DNA from: Aurantiacibacter sp. D1-12
GTDB lineage: Bacteria; Pseudomonadota; Alphaproteobacteria; Sphingomonadales; Sphingomonadaceae
NCBI RefSeq assembly: GCF_028858515.1
Contig: NZ_JAPJZJ010000003.1
Location: 495,001 to 559,000, forward strand
DNA length: 64,000 nt
Direction: 5' to 3'
Position numbers and translations under genes: made by a program. Every line of letters starts with the position of its first letter. Position 1 is the first letter of the stretch. Below are positions 46,848 through 56,693 of the stretch, piece after piece. Under the pieces are notes generated by a model. The model was given only the letters and a program-made list of their open reading frames with translations, did no database searches and was not told the origin of the DNA.

Positions 46848-47333
46848 ATGAAACTGAATGACATCCGTGACAATGAAGGTGCTCGCAAGGGCCGTATCCG
46901 CGTCGGACGCGGCATCGGTTCGGGCAAGGGTAAGACCGGCGGTCGCGGCCAGAAGGGCCAGAAGAGCCGTTCGGGCGTAGCCATCAAGGGCTTTGAAGGC
47001 GGCCAGATGCCGCTGCACATGCGCCTGCCGAAGCGTGGCTTCAACAACCCGTTTGGCAAGGACTATGCCGAGGTCAACCTTGGCACCGTGCAGAAGCTTG
47101 TCGATGACAAGAAGCTCGACGCCAAGAAGGACATCGATCACGCCGCGCTGAAGGCTGCCGGCGTTGCCCGCGGTGGCAAGGACGGCGTGCGTCTTCTCGG
47201 CAAGGGTGAAATCAAGTCAAAGCTGACCTTCAAGGTTGCCGGCGCCTCCAAGGCGGCTGTTGCAGCCGTTGAAAAGGCTGGCGGCAAGGTCGAACAGACC
47301 GCTGCCAAGAAGGAAAAGGCTTCGGCTGAATAA
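46848..47333 (+). CDS. rplO: 50S ribosomal protein L15
   Basis: A 161-residue protein: [60 protein letters not shown]. The tail ([13 protein letters not shown]) exceeds E. coli L15 by about 15 residues. Start at 46848 fits the family; the longer frame reads through rpmD. Confidence 0.96.
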   Translation: MKLNDIRDNEGARKGRIRVGRGIGSGKGKTGGRGQKGQKSRSGVAIKGFEGGQMPLHMRLPKRGFNNPFGKDYAEVNLGTVQKLVDDKKLDAKKDIDHAALKAAGVARGGKDGVRLLGKGEIKSKLTFKVAGASKAAVAAVEKAGGKVEQTAAKKEKASAE

Positions 47334-47435
47334 ATTTTTAGGGCGCGCGGGTTCGACATCGGGCTCGCGCGTCCCTATCTAGCCTTCCTGAGCCGGGAGG
47401 GACCGGCGTTCTGACCTGGATCTGAAAGATTTCTC

Positions 47436-48806
47436 ATGGCTTCACGCGCCGATAATATCGCAAGCTCACTTAGCTTCGCCAACTTCTCCAAGGCGACCGA
47501 ACTCAAGCAGCGCATCTGGTTCACCATTGGTGCGCTGATTGTGTTCCGTTTCCTCAGCTTTGTGCCGCTGCCCGGTGTTAACCCGGCCGCGCTGGCAGAG
47601 CTATACTCGCAGCAGGAACTCGGCGGCGGCATCATCGGCATGTTCAACATGTTCTCCGGTGGTTCGCTGGAGCGCATGAGCCTGATCGCGCTGGGCGTGA
47701 TGCCGTACATTACGGCCTCTATCGTCGTGCAGCTCGCTTCTTCGCTTCATCCGAGCCTGATGGCGCTGAAGAAGGAAGGCGAGGCTGGCCGCAAGAAGCT
47801 GAACCAGTATACGCGTTACGGCACAGTGTTCCTTTGCGCGATCCAGGGCTGGTTCCTGGCGTCGGGTCTGGAAGCATTCGGCGCACAGGCAGGCATCCAG
47901 CCTGTTGTTGATCCGGGCATGATGTTCAAGGTCGTGGCCGTCATCAACCTGATCGGTGGCACCATGTTCCTGCTGTGGTTGGGTGAACAGATTACCGCGC
48001 GCGGCATTGGTAACGGTGTTTCGCTGATCATCATGGCGGGCATTGTCGCCCAGTTCCCGACCTTTACTGCGCAGTTGTTCGAAGGCGGCCGTTCGGGCTC
48101 TATCAGCAGCGCGCTGATCGCCTTCCTGGTCATCATGATCATTGCGCTGATTCTGGTCATCTGCTTCTTCGAGCGTGCCCAGCGCCGTTTGCTGATCCAG
48201 TATCCCAAGCGCGCGACGCAGCGCGGTGGTATGCAGGCAGACCGTTCGCACCTGCCGCTGAAGCTCAACACCGCTGGTGTGATCCCGCCGATCTTCGCCA
48301 GTTCGCTGCTGCTGCTGCCGCTGACGATCACGCAGTTTGCGGGTAACTCGATCGATACGACGAGTGCCAGTGGTAGCGTGATCCAGACGCTCAACCAATA
48401 TCTGCAGCACGGGCAGCCGCTCTACATGCTGCTGTACGGCGTCGGCATCATGTTCTTCTGCTTCTTCTACACCGCTGTGGTCTTCAATCCGGAAGACACG
48501 GCTGACAACCTGAAGAAGCAGGGTGGCTTTATTCCGGGTATCCGTCCAGGCAAGCGGACCGCCGACTATCTCGACTATGTGCTGAGCCGCATTACCGTGG
48601 TCGGCGCGATCTACCTGACTGCTGTCTGTGTGGTTCCCGAATACTTCATCGCATCCAACGGCCTCCCGCTGCTTCTCGGCGGTACCAGCCTGCTGATTAC
48701 GGTGAACGTGACGGTGGATACGATCAGCCAGATCCAGTCGCACCTGCTTGCCCACCAGTATGGTGATCTTATCAAGAAGGCGAAGTTGAAGGGCCGGATG
48801 CGCTAA
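47436..48806 (+). CDS. secY: preprotein translocase channel subunit SecY
   Basis: A 456-residue ten-helix protein that forms the SecYEG channel in the inner membrane. The plug/pore region and signature GVMPYITASIVVQLASSLHP, ARGIGNGVSLIIMAGIVAQF and FIPGIRPGKRTADYLDYVLS are seen. 102 bp after rplO and 43 bp before adk, as in other alphaproteobacteria. Confidence 0.97.
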   Translation: MASRADNIASSLSFANFSKATELKQRIWFTIGALIVFRFLSFVPLPGVNPAALAELYSQQELGGGIIGMFNMFSGGSLERMSLIALGVMPYITASIVVQLASSLHPSLMALKKEGEAGRKKLNQYTRYGTVFLCAIQGWFLASGLEAFGAQAGIQPVVDPGMMFKVVAVINLIGGTMFLLWLGEQITARGIGNGVSLIIMAGIVAQFPTFTAQLFEGGRSGSISSALIAFLVIMIIALILVICFFERAQRRLLIQYPKRATQRGGMQADRSHLPLKLNTAGVIPPIFASSLLLLPLTITQFAGNSIDTTSASGSVIQTLNQYLQHGQPLYMLLYGVGIMFFCFFYTAVVFNPEDTADNLKKQGGFIPGIRPGKRTADYLDYVLSRITVVGAIYLTAVCVVPEYFIASNGLPLLLGGTSLLITVNVTVDTISQIQSHLLAHQYGDLIKKAKLKGRMR

Positions 48807-48849
48807 GCTAGCGTCGGCGACTTCAGGCTAACGGGGATTCGCGAGCTTC

Positions 48850-49500
48850 ATGAATATCATCCTTCTCGGCCCTCCGGGCGCAGGCAAGGGCACACAGGCC
48901 AACCTGCTCGTCGACAATCACGGCATGAAGCAGCTCTCTACCGGAGACATGCTGCGTGCCGCGGTGAAGGCGGGAACAGAGGTCGGGCTTGAAGCGAAAG
49001 CCGTGATGGAACGCGGCGAGCTGGTATCCGACGCCATCGTTTCAGCGCTGATCGATGACGAGCTCGCTGCAATGGATGCTGACACCGGCGCGATCTTCGA
49101 TGGTTTCCCTCGTACGCCCGCGCAGGCTGCAACTCTGGAAGAAATCCTCGCCAAGCATGATCGCAAACTGGACCTGGTGGTTGAGCTGGTTGTCGATGAA
49201 GAGGCACTGGTTGACCGCGTCACCGGCCGCTTCACCTGCGCCAACTGCGGTGAGGGCTATCACGATCGGCACAAGCAGCCTGAAGTTGAAGGTGTGTGTG
49301 ACCGCTGTGGTTCGACCGAATTCAAGCGCCGCAAGGACGATACCGAAGAGACCGTGCGTACGCGGATGAAGGAATACCGCGCCAAGACAGCGCCGATCCT
49401 TCCGGTTTATGAGCCGCGCGGCATCGTTCACCGCGTTGACGGCATGGCGTCTATCGATGATGTGACGACGGCGATCGAGAAGGTCTTGGCTTCGGCCTGA
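48850..49500 (+). CDS. adk: adenylate kinase with zinc-type LID
   Basis: A 216-residue enzyme interconverting AMP, ATP and ADP. P loop ILLGPPGAGKGTQANLLVDN, GELVSDAIVSALIDDELAAM and IFDGFPRTPAQAATLEEILA. The long LID has two Cys pairs (FTCANCGEGY and GVCDRCGSTEFKRRKDD), so it probably binds zinc, unlike E. coli Adk. Cotranscribed with secY in many bacteria. Confidence 0.97.
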   Translation: MNIILLGPPGAGKGTQANLLVDNHGMKQLSTGDMLRAAVKAGTEVGLEAKAVMERGELVSDAIVSALIDDELAAMDADTGAIFDGFPRTPAQAATLEEILAKHDRKLDLVVELVVDEEALVDRVTGRFTCANCGEGYHDRHKQPEVEGVCDRCGSTEFKRRKDDTEETVRTRMKEYRAKTAPILPVYEPRGIVHRVDGMASIDDVTTAIEKVLASA

Positions 49501-49543
49501 CACTCGCGCTACCCCTTCCGTCACTCAACGGGAGGGAGTTTGC

Positions 49544-50089
49544 ATGAAAGTTCTGGGCATCACTGTTGCTGCGGCATTGGCCTGCACCGCGGGCAGCGCG
49601 TCGGCGGAAATCGTCGAGAGTCATGGAGACGGTTTTGCCACGCGCCACACCGCGGTGGTGGAGGCGGACCGCGCAACGGTATGGCAGGCGCTGCTGCATC
49701 CCGAGAACTGGTGGAGCCACACCTGGTCGGACAGTTCGGCGAACCTGCGGCTCGATGCGTTTGCGGGCGGATGCTTCTGCGAGACATTACCTGCAAACGA
49801 TGGCTGGCCGGCCGGCTCTGTCGAACACATGCGTGTTGTCTTTGTACAGCCTGGCTCGACACTGCGGATGTCCGGTTCGCTCGGTCCACTGCAGACAGAA
49901 GCGTTGGCTGGCACGTTGTCGGTCAGCCTTGCCGATGAAGGCGAGGGCACGCGTATCACCTGGGAGTACATTACCGGCGGACAGTCGCGCTTCCCGCTCG
50001 ATCAGATCGCTCCGGTCGTGGACAGTGTTCAGGCCGAATTCCTGGGCGGATTGGTGGAGAATTTGGGTGGCGGTAGCATCGAGGGTTAA
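49544..50089 (+). CDS. exported SRPBCC-like protein
   Basis: A 181-residue protein with a signal peptide (MKVLGITVAAALACTAGSAS, then A). The mature part looks like a START/Bet v 1 ligand-binding fold: RHTAVVEADRATVWQALLHP, NWWSHTWSDSSANLRLDAFA, VVFVQPGSTLRMSGSLG, TRITWEYITGGQSRFPLDQI and APVVDSVQAEFLGGLVENLG. Ligand unknown. It is inserted between adk and rpsM, where ribosomal genes normally continue; the adk end and its own ribosome-binding site (GGGAGGGAG) suggest read-through expression. Confidence 0.8.
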   Translation: MKVLGITVAAALACTAGSASAEIVESHGDGFATRHTAVVEADRATVWQALLHPENWWSHTWSDSSANLRLDAFAGGCFCETLPANDGWPAGSVEHMRVVFVQPGSTLRMSGSLGPLQTEALAGTLSVSLADEGEGTRITWEYITGGQSRFPLDQIAPVVDSVQAEFLGGLVENLGGGSIEG

Positions 50090-50188
50090 CGCCAATTTTG
50101 ACTAGCGTGTAACACGGCGCTATAAGTGTGAGCACAACACGGGAATAACAAATCGGGCTGCGCAATGCCGCAAGCTCGCTTTCGCCTG

Positions 50189-50217
50189 TTGACGTAGAGA
50201 GGGAATCACCCTATCTG
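50189..50217 (+). promoter_or_regulatory. candidate sigma-70 promoter for rpsM
   Basis: TTGACG (50189-50194), a 17-base spacer and TATCTG (50212-50217) fit a housekeeping promoter in the 293-base gap before rpsM. The gap otherwise shows no gene. A second TTGACG at about 50342 lacks a good -10. Promoter use is inferred. Confidence 0.5.
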
Positions 50218-50382
50218 CGCCTTTCATTCGTTCAATTGCAAAGATTTGCGTGATTTGTCGTGCGCGCTTTCCGCGTCGTAATCATGCCTTTCCCGGTAAC
50301 TGGGCGAGAATGAAGCGTTGAGATAGGGGCGTGCTAACCGTTTGACGGAATTGGCAAATCCCTGTGGAGCATGGAGAATTAA

Positions 50383-50751
50383 GTGGCTCGTATTGCCGGG
50401 GTAAACATCCCCACAAACAAGCGCGTTATCATCGCGCTCACCTATATTCACGGAATCGGTTCGACGACTGCCAAGAAGATCGTCGACAAGCTTGGCATTG
50501 ATTACTCTGCACGTGTGCAGGACCTGACCGATGCTGAAGTTCTGCAGATCCGTGAAACCATTGATGCCGATTACACCGTGGAAGGCGACCTGCGTCGTGA
50601 AACCGCGATGAACATCAAGCGTCTGATGGACCTCGCCAGCTATCGCGGTCTGCGTCACCGTAAGGGTCTCCCGACCCGCGGCCAGCGCACCCACACCAAC
50701 GCCCGTACCCGCAAGGGTAAGGCCAAGCCGATCGCCGGCAAGAAGAAGTAA
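50383..50751 (+). CDS. rpsM: 30S ribosomal protein S13
   Basis: A 122-residue head protein touching P-site t[43 protein letters not shown], and [20 protein letters not shown]. It uses a GTG start with GGAG upstream; an ATG nearby opens only three codons. First gene of the alpha cluster. Confidence 0.97.
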   Translation: MARIAGVNIPTNKRVIIALTYIHGIGSTTAKKIVDKLGIDYSARVQDLTDAEVLQIRETIDADYTVEGDLRRETAMNIKRLMDLASYRGLRHRKGLPTRGQRTHTNARTRKGKAKPIAGKKK

Positions 50752-50805
50752 GCTCGGGCAACCCCCAAGCTTTTCCCTTCTTTCGACTAACGAGGAAACG
50801 AGAAA

Positions 50806-51195
50806 ATGGCACGCGAACCAGGCCGGGTACGGCGCCGCGACAAAAAGAACATCAGCAGCGGCGTGGCACACGTCAATGCGAGTTTCAACAACACCATGAT
50901 CACCATCACCGATGCGCAGGGCAATGCTATCAGCTGGTCCAGCGCGGGCATGATGGGCTTCAAGGGTAGCCGCAAGTCTACTCCGTATGCAGCACAGGTT
51001 GCAGCGGATGATGCCGGCAAGAAGGCCGCCGAACACGGCGTTCGCACCCTGGAAGTCGAGATCAAGGGACCGGGTTCGGGCCGCGAAAGCGCGCTTCGTG
51101 CTCTGCAGGCGGTGGGTTTCACCATCACCTCGATCCGTGACGTAACGCCGATCCCGCACAACGGCGTGCGACCATCCAAGCGTCGCCGCGTCTGA
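50806..51195 (+). CDS. rpsK: 30S ribosomal protein S11
   Basis: A 129-residue platform protein: [60 protein letters not shown] and the end [16 protein letters not shown]. Standard length. Confidence 0.97.
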   Translation: MAREPGRVRRRDKKNISSGVAHVNASFNNTMITITDAQGNAISWSSAGMMGFKGSRKSTPYAAQVAADDAGKKAAEHGVRTLEVEIKGPGSGRESALRALQAVGFTITSIRDVTPIPHNGVRPSKRRRV

Positions 51196-51308
51196 TCGAA
51201 GCCTGCCGCGGGGGCACGTCGCCTTCGCAAACACAGTCATCGCATCAGCCGCGGCGGTACCAGCGCCCCGCGGCTTTTGCGCAACCTAGATACCTTTAGG
51301 GGAAGTCC

Positions 51309-52364
51309 ATGTCCGTCAATACGAAGAACTGGCAGGAACTGAAGAAGCCCAACGTGCTCGACATCAAGGAAGGTGCCGACAAGAAGCGCAAGGCTACCTT
51401 CGTTGCCGAACCGCTTGAGCGCGGTTACGGCCTGACACTCGGCAACGCCCTGCGCCGCGTGCTCCTGTCGAGCCTTCAGGGTGCCGCGATCACCTCGATC
51501 AAGATTGAAAACGTGCTGCATGAATTCAGTTCGCTTGCCGGTGTGCGTGAAGACGTGACCGACATTGTGCTGAACGTGAAGCAGATCGCTCTCAAGATGG
51601 AAGGCGAAGGTGCCAAGCGCCTGCAGCTCTCCGCTACCGGTCCGGCTGAAGTGAAGGCTGGCGACATCGCCGTTTCGGGCGACATCGAAGTCCTCAACAA
51701 GGATCTCGTGATCTGCCACCTTGACGAAGGCGCAACGCTCAACATGGAGCTGACCGCAGACACCGGTAAGGGCTATGCCCCGGCCGTTGCCAACCGTCCG
51801 GCAGACGCGCCGATCGGCCTGATCCCGGTCGACAGCCTGTACTCGCCGATCAAGCAGGTGAGCTACAAGGTCGAGAACGCCCGTGTTGGTCAGGAACTCG
51901 ACTTCGACAAGCTGAGCCTCACCATTGAGACTGACGGCACCGTCACCCCTGAAGATGCGATCGCCTACGCAGCGCGCATCCTGCAGGACCAGCTGACTCT
52001 GTTCGTCCACTTCGAAGACGGCATCCCGCAGCCGCAGGCCGCCATGATCGGCGTTGCTGCAGAGCCGCAGGAAAGCGACACCAACCAACTCAACCGTTAC
52101 CTCCTCAAGAAGGTGGACGAGCTGGAACTGTCGGTGCGTTCGGCAAACTGCCTCAAGAACGACAACATCATCTACATTGGCGACCTGGTCCAGAAGACCG
52201 AAGCCGAGATGCTGCGCACGCCGAACTTCGGTCGCAAGTCATTGAACGAGATCAAGGAAGTTCTCTCCAGCATGGGTCTGCGCCTCGGTATGGACATCCC
52301 TGGCTGGCCGCCTGAGAACATCGAAGAAATGGCCAAGAAGCTGGAGCAGGAACTGCTCGGCTAA
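51309..52364 (+). CDS. rpoA: RNA polymerase alpha subunit
   Basis: A 351-residue subunit. The N-terminal assembly domain has [20 protein letters not shown] and [20 protein letters not shown]; the C-terminal domain that binds UP elements and activators has [20 protein letters not shown] and [20 protein letters not shown]. Slightly longer than E. coli alpha (329). A GC-rich hairpin (GGCCGG/CCGGCC) follows the stop. Confidence 0.97.
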   Translation: MSVNTKNWQELKKPNVLDIKEGADKKRKATFVAEPLERGYGLTLGNALRRVLLSSLQGAAITSIKIENVLHEFSSLAGVREDVTDIVLNVKQIALKMEGEGAKRLQLSATGPAEVKAGDIAVSGDIEVLNKDLVICHLDEGATLNMELTADTGKGYAPAVANRPADAPIGLIPVDSLYSPIKQVSYKVENARVGQELDFDKLSLTIETDGTVTPEDAIAYAARILQDQLTLFVHFEDGIPQPQAAMIGVAAEPQESDTNQLNRYLLKKVDELELSVRSANCLKNDNIIYIGDLVQKTEAEMLRTPNFGRKSLNEIKEVLSSMGLRLGMDIPGWPPENIEEMAKKLEQELLG

Positions 52365-52451
52365 TAGCCAAATGGGGCATGGGCCGGACCCCTTTTTCCG
52401 GCCTGCATCGGGCTACCTCATACGGGCCCCCTACGAACTGGAGTAAGTAAT

Positions 52452-52871
52452 ATGCGTCACGGTATTTCTGGCCGTAAGCTCAGCCGTAAGTCTCAGCACC
52501 GCACCGCCCTGTTCCGCAACATGGCTGCTGCGCTGATCAAGCACGAGCAGATCCTCACCACCACGGCAAAGGCGAAGGAAATTCGCCCCTATGTCGAAAA
52601 GCTGATCACGCTGGCAAAGCGTGGCGGCCTGTCGAACCGTCGCCTTGCGGCCGCTCGCCTGATGGATGACACGCAGCTGACCAAGCTGTTTGACGTTCTG
52701 GCCGAGCGTTACAAGGATCGCGACGGCGGCTATACCCGCATCATCAAGGCCGGCTACCGTCAGAGCGACGCTGCTGCCATCGCCTATATCGAACTCGTCG
52801 ATCGTGACGAAGATGCGAAAGGCCAGGACAGCGGTCCGGTGATGACCGAGGACGATTTCGAAGACGCGTAA
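52452..52871 (+). CDS. rplQ: 50S ribosomal protein L17
   Basis: A 139-residue protein: [60 protein letters not shown]. Last gene of the cluster; a terminator follows. Confidence 0.97.
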   Translation: MRHGISGRKLSRKSQHRTALFRNMAAALIKHEQILTTTAKAKEIRPYVEKLITLAKRGGLSNRRLAAARLMDDTQLTKLFDVLAERYKDRDGGYTRIIKAGYRQSDAAAIAYIELVDRDEDAKGQDSGPVMTEDDFEDA

Positions 52872-52894
52872 GCGCGCGTCAACGCGAAGCAAGC

Positions 52895-52932
52895 AAAGGG
52901 CTGGTGGAGCAATTCACCGGCCCTTTTCTTTT
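52895..52932 (+). terminator. intrinsic terminator after rplQ
   Basis: AAAGGGCTGGTG pairs with CACCGGCCCTTT around an 8-base loop, followed by TCTTTT. It closes the ribosomal supercluster 24 bp after the rplQ stop. Confidence 0.8.
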
Positions 52933-52958
52933 GCGCGGATAGTGGCAGAGTGCGCGCC

Positions 52959-54341
52959 ATGATCCGCATCACACTCGCCGCAGCCGCTGGGCTGCTGATC
53001 GCCGCTCCCGCCAACGCGCAGAGCATCTCGCAAAGCGACCTGCAAGACCGCTATGACCGCGCGCTGGCTGCTGGGTACAAAGCGATGTTTCTGTGCAGTG
53101 CGATTGCCAATGCGGAGCGCAATGGGGCAACTCGCACACCCGAAAGCGTGATGGAGTGGGAACTAACGGGAATTCAAGCTCCGCTGGACGATATCGTTCG
53201 TAGGCTTCCCCACCGTATCACCTATCGCATTGATCCAGAGCGGCCGCAGATGGCCCCTGAAGTCGATATGGTTGCGGTAGAATGGGCAGAAGGTGCCGAA
53301 CCACGGGTTGCCCGACATCTAAGCGGTCGGGGATGCGCAATCTATCCAATTGGCACTGAAGACATTGAAACGCCTGAGGGTGAACGTGCCAGGTCGTTAG
53401 CTCCTCGAATGTTTGTGCACACCATGCCTTCGCCAACGCAGCCGGTGGCCGATCTGGCTCTCACTGATCAATACGGGGTGGATGCCCGAACCACACAAAT
53501 CCTAATTCGACACAATACGCGGTTGGCTGCTTATGCGACGGCCGACGGTTGGGAGCCCGGTCCGCAGAGGACGTGGTCGGTAGCCAAGAGTATTGCCGCA
53601 ACACTCGTCGGCGCTGCCGTTCAACGGGGTGAAGTCAATGTGATGGACAGCGCGGGACTTGGCGAAAGCGATGAAGATCCGCGGCGCGCAATAACGATTG
53701 ATCAACTGCTGCGCATGGCATCGGGCCGCTATTCGGATACGCCCGGCAACAGGACTGATCCGCTCTACTTCGGCGGGGCAACGGTTGACGAAGTTGCTCT
53801 AGATTGGCCGCTGATCCATGAGCCGGGAAGCGTCTATCGCTATGCCAACAACGACACACTCGCGGCGATCGCGGCTATTGAGCATACCTTTCAGGAACAT
53901 TCACCTGCCGAACTCTTTGACCGCCTCGACATGACCGGTGCAGTTGCCGAGACTGATTGGCAGGGCAATTACGTGCTATCCTCCCAAGTGTGGGCTACCG
54001 CAAATGACCTCCTCAACCTTGGTGAACTGCACCTTCGTGACGGGGTTTGGGGAGGAGAGCGCATCCTGCCCGAAGGCTGGGTCGAGTACATCTCATCACC
54101 CGCAGGCCCTCAGCCAGGTGGCTCGCGCGGTTGGGGCTATGGCGCCGGCTGGTGGCTGCTCAACAATAGCGAGGGCATTCCGCCGGACACCTTCATGGCG
54201 GCGGGTAATCGCGGGCAGTACATTGTCGTGGTGCCTAGCCGTGATGTTGTGATCGTACGGCGGGGAGAGGACCCTGCGGGCGGCTCAGGCTTCGATATTG
54301 TCGCCTTCACCCGTGATGTGCTGGCTGCGCTCGACGAATAG
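52959..54341 (+). CDS. secreted beta-lactamase-fold serine hydrolase
   Basis: A 460-residue exported protein with signal peptide (MIRITLAAAAGLLIAAPANA). About 160 residues with no recognised domain precede the class C/PBP4-type domain. The SxxK is in WSVAKSIAATLVGAAVQRGE and the YxN in SVYRYANNDTLAAIAAIEHT. Later residues SRGWGYGAGWWLLNN fit the HxG/WxG strand. Such proteins are esterases, peptidases or D-amino-acid peptidases; not necessarily beta-lactamase. The long N-terminal region is unusual for the family. Confidence 0.82.
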   Translation: MIRITLAAAAGLLIAAPANAQSISQSDLQDRYDRALAAGYKAMFLCSAIANAERNGATRTPESVMEWELTGIQAPLDDIVRRLPHRITYRIDPERPQMAPEVDMVAVEWAEGAEPRVARHLSGRGCAIYPIGTEDIETPEGERARSLAPRMFVHTMPSPTQPVADLALTDQYGVDARTTQILIRHNTRLAAYATADGWEPGPQRTWSVAKSIAATLVGAAVQRGEVNVMDSAGLGESDEDPRRAITIDQLLRMASGRYSDTPGNRTDPLYFGGATVDEVALDWPLIHEPGSVYRYANNDTLAAIAAIEHTFQEHSPAELFDRLDMTGAVAETDWQGNYVLSSQVWATANDLLNLGELHLRDGVWGGERILPEGWVEYISSPAGPQPGGSRGWGYGAGWWLLNNSEGIPPDTFMAAGNRGQYIVVVPSRDVVIVRRGEDPAGGSGFDIVAFTRDVLAALDE

Positions 54342-54418
54342 CCATCAGTTTGCCTTGATCAGAACAAGTTTCGTTGCCAACTATCCCCGCAGGACTTTGC
54401 ACAAACACATGAGGCTTT

Positions 54419-56566
54419 ATGACACGCCATCTTCTCGCCGCGGCAGCGGCCATCGCGATTGTTGCGCCCGTCGCTAACGCACAGGACATGACAGCGCCCG
54501 ACTATCCCGAAACCCGTACGGGTGATGTGGTCGAGACGATCTTCGGTGAAGAGGTCGCGGACCCCTACCGCTGGCTGGAAGAGGATGTTCGCAACAGCGA
54601 GGAAGTGGCCGCATGGGTTGATGCGCAGAACGAAGTCACCGACGCCTATCTCGACGGACTGCCCGCACGCCAGTGGTTTGCCGACCGCATTGGCGAGTTG
54701 TTCGATTACGAGCGTTTCGGCATTCCTGTGGCACGCGGCGACCGCTATTTCTTCACGCATAATTCCGGCCTGCAGAACCAGTCGCCGCTTTACGTGCAGG
54801 ACGGTCTGACGGGTGAGCGCCGTGTGCTGATAGACCCGAACGAGTGGGCTGACGACGGTGCAACCGCGCTGGCGGGCTGGGTGCCATCTCCCGATGGCTC
54901 CAAGCTGCTCTACAGCGTGCAGGACGGTGGCAGCGACTGGCGTATCGTCCGCGTGCTTGATGTTGCGACGGGTGAGCAGATCGGCGGCGATGTGCGCTGG
55001 GTGAAGTTCTCCGGCCTCAGCTGGGTGGGCGAAGAAGGTTTCGTCTACTCGCGCTTCCCCGAGCCGGAGGAGGGTGAGGATTTCCAGGCACTCAACCTCA
55101 ACCAGTCGATCTACTACCATGATCTGGGCACCGACCAGTCGGAAGACCAACTCGTATTCGCCACTCCTGATGCGCCCGAGCAGAACAACTTCGGCGGCGT
55201 CAGCGAAGATGGCCGCTGGATGACGATCCTTTCGTCCACCGGCACGGATTCACGTTATGAGGTCAATCTTGTTGATCTCGATGCGCGCGACACCAATGGC
55301 TGGCAGGTCATTCCGCTGGTTGAGGGGTTCGACTACGCATGGAACCCTATCGGAAATGTCGGCTCCACGATCTATTTCACCACCAACAATGATGCGCCGC
55401 TCTATCGCATCGTTTCGATCGACATGGACAACCCGCAGGCGGGCTGGAATGTAATCGTGCCCGAGCGTGATCAGCCGATTGCCGGTGCCAGCATGGTGGG
55501 TGACCACCTGATCGTCGAGTATCTCGAAGACGCCAGTTCCAGCGCATACGTGATGACGCTGGAAGGCGAGCTGGTTCGCGAAATCGAATTTGCCGGGCTT
55601 GGTTCGGCAGGCGGCTTTGGCGGCAGCGCAGACAGTAACGAGACGTTCTACAGCTTCTCCAGCTTCAACCGCCCCGGCACGATCTACCGCTACGATGTCG
55701 CGACGGGCGAGACGAATACCTTCGCCGCGCCGGAAGTCAGCTTCGATCCGGAAGATTTCGTTGTCGAGCAACGCTTCTATGAAAGCCGTGATGGCACGCG
55801 CGTACCGATGTTCATCGTTCGCCGCGCAGATGTGGTGGAGAGCGGTGAGGCGGTACCGACACTGCTTTACGGCTATGGTGGCTTCGATATTTCGCTCACC
55901 CCAGGCTTCTCTTCCACACGCCTTGCATGGGTCGAGGCAGGCGGTGCCTTTGTCATGGCCAACATCCGCGGTGGCGGTGAATATGGCCGCGCCTGGCATG
56001 ATGGCGGTCGTCGCGCCAACAAACAGAACGTGTTCGACGATTTCATCGCTGCAGGCGAGTTCCTGATCGACGAAGGTATCACGCCGGAAGATGGCCTTGC
56101 TATCCAGGGCGGTTCCAACGGCGGCCTGCTGGTGGGTGCTGTGGCGAACCAGCGCCCCGATCTCTTTGCAGCCGGTAATGCTGCTGTGGGCGTGATGGAT
56201 ATGTTGCGCTTCGACCAGTGGACAGCCGGGCGCTACTGGGTCGATGACTACGGCTATCCTGACCGCGAGGAGGACTGGCGCATCCTGCGTGCCTATTCGC
56301 CGTATCACAACATTCAGGCCGATACTGAGTACCCGGCGCTGCTGGTGACAACGGCAGACACCGATGACCGCGTGGTGCCCGGACACTCTTTCAAATACAC
56401 CGCTGCTCTGCAGGCAGCCAACCTTGGCGAGCGCCCGCAATTGATCCGTATCGAGACCCGCGCGGGTCACGGATCGGGCAAGCCGACCGATAAGGCTATT
56501 GAGGAAGCATCTGATATTGCTGCATTCCTTGCCTACTGGACCGGCCTCAACCCGCAAGAAGACTGA
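54419..56566 (+). CDS. secreted prolyl oligopeptidase (S9A-like)
   Basis: A 715-residue exported peptidase with signal peptide (MTRHLLAAAAAIAIVAPVAN, then A). The N-terminal YPETRTGDVVETIFGEEVAD, then PYRWLE opening and a seven-bladed propeller match S9A enzymes. The catalytic domain has the Ser in IQGGSNGGLLVGAV, Asp in TTADTDDRVVPGHS and His in TRAGHGSGKPTDK. They cleave after Pro in short peptides. The third S9 protein in this window; starts 77 bp after the serine hydrolase. Confidence 0.92.
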   Translation: MTRHLLAAAAAIAIVAPVANAQDMTAPDYPETRTGDVVETIFGEEVADPYRWLEEDVRNSEEVAAWVDAQNEVTDAYLDGLPARQWFADRIGELFDYERFGIPVARGDRYFFTHNSGLQNQSPLYVQDGLTGERRVLIDPNEWADDGATALAGWVPSPDGSKLLYSVQDGGSDWRIVRVLDVATGEQIGGDVRWVKFSGLSWVGEEGFVYSRFPEPEEGEDFQALNLNQSIYYHDLGTDQSEDQLVFATPDAPEQNNFGGVSEDGRWMTILSSTGTDSRYEVNLVDLDARDTNGWQVIPLVEGFDYAWNPIGNVGSTIYFTTNNDAPLYRIVSIDMDNPQAGWNVIVPERDQPIAGASMVGDHLIVEYLEDASSSAYVMTLEGELVREIEFAGLGSAGGFGGSADSNETFYSFSSFNRPGTIYRYDVATGETNTFAAPEVSFDPEDFVVEQRFYESRDGTRVPMFIVRRADVVESGEAVPTLLYGYGGFDISLTPGFSSTRLAWVEAGGAFVMANIRGGGEYGRAWHDGGRRANKQNVFDDFIAAGEFLIDEGITPEDGLAIQGGSNGGLLVGAVANQRPDLFAAGNAAVGVMDMLRFDQWTAGRYWVDDYGYPDREEDWRILRAYSPYHNIQADTEYPALLVTTADTDDRVVPGHSFKYTAALQAANLGERPQLIRIETRAGHGSGKPTDKAIEEASDIAAFLAYWTGLNPQED

Positions 56567-56598
56567 TGTTCAGAAAAGTGCATAGTTTTCTGAACATC
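56565..56598. promoter_or_regulatory. 13-base inverted repeat overlapping the prolyl oligopeptidase stop
   Basis: GATGTTCAGAAAA and TTTTCTGAACATC are perfect arms around GTGCATAG. The left arm shares two bases with the stop codon. No T-run follows the hairpin, but the AAAA/TTTT interior would weaken the loop end. It may be a terminator or an operator for the next gene. Confidence 0.45.
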
Positions 56599-56693
56599 GG
56601 CTAACACGCGAGTTCAGTCTGCCATCAGGGCGAATCATCTAGAACCCTTCTCATCGGCGGCAATCATGCTGCTGGTGAGAAGGAGAAGCCCTG

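Noticed and set aside
52959-54341. Classing the serine hydrolase as an antibiotic-resistance beta-lactamase
   Set aside because: Motifs place it in the broad serine hydrolase family, which is mostly esterases and peptidases; no class-specific beta-lactamase features were seen.
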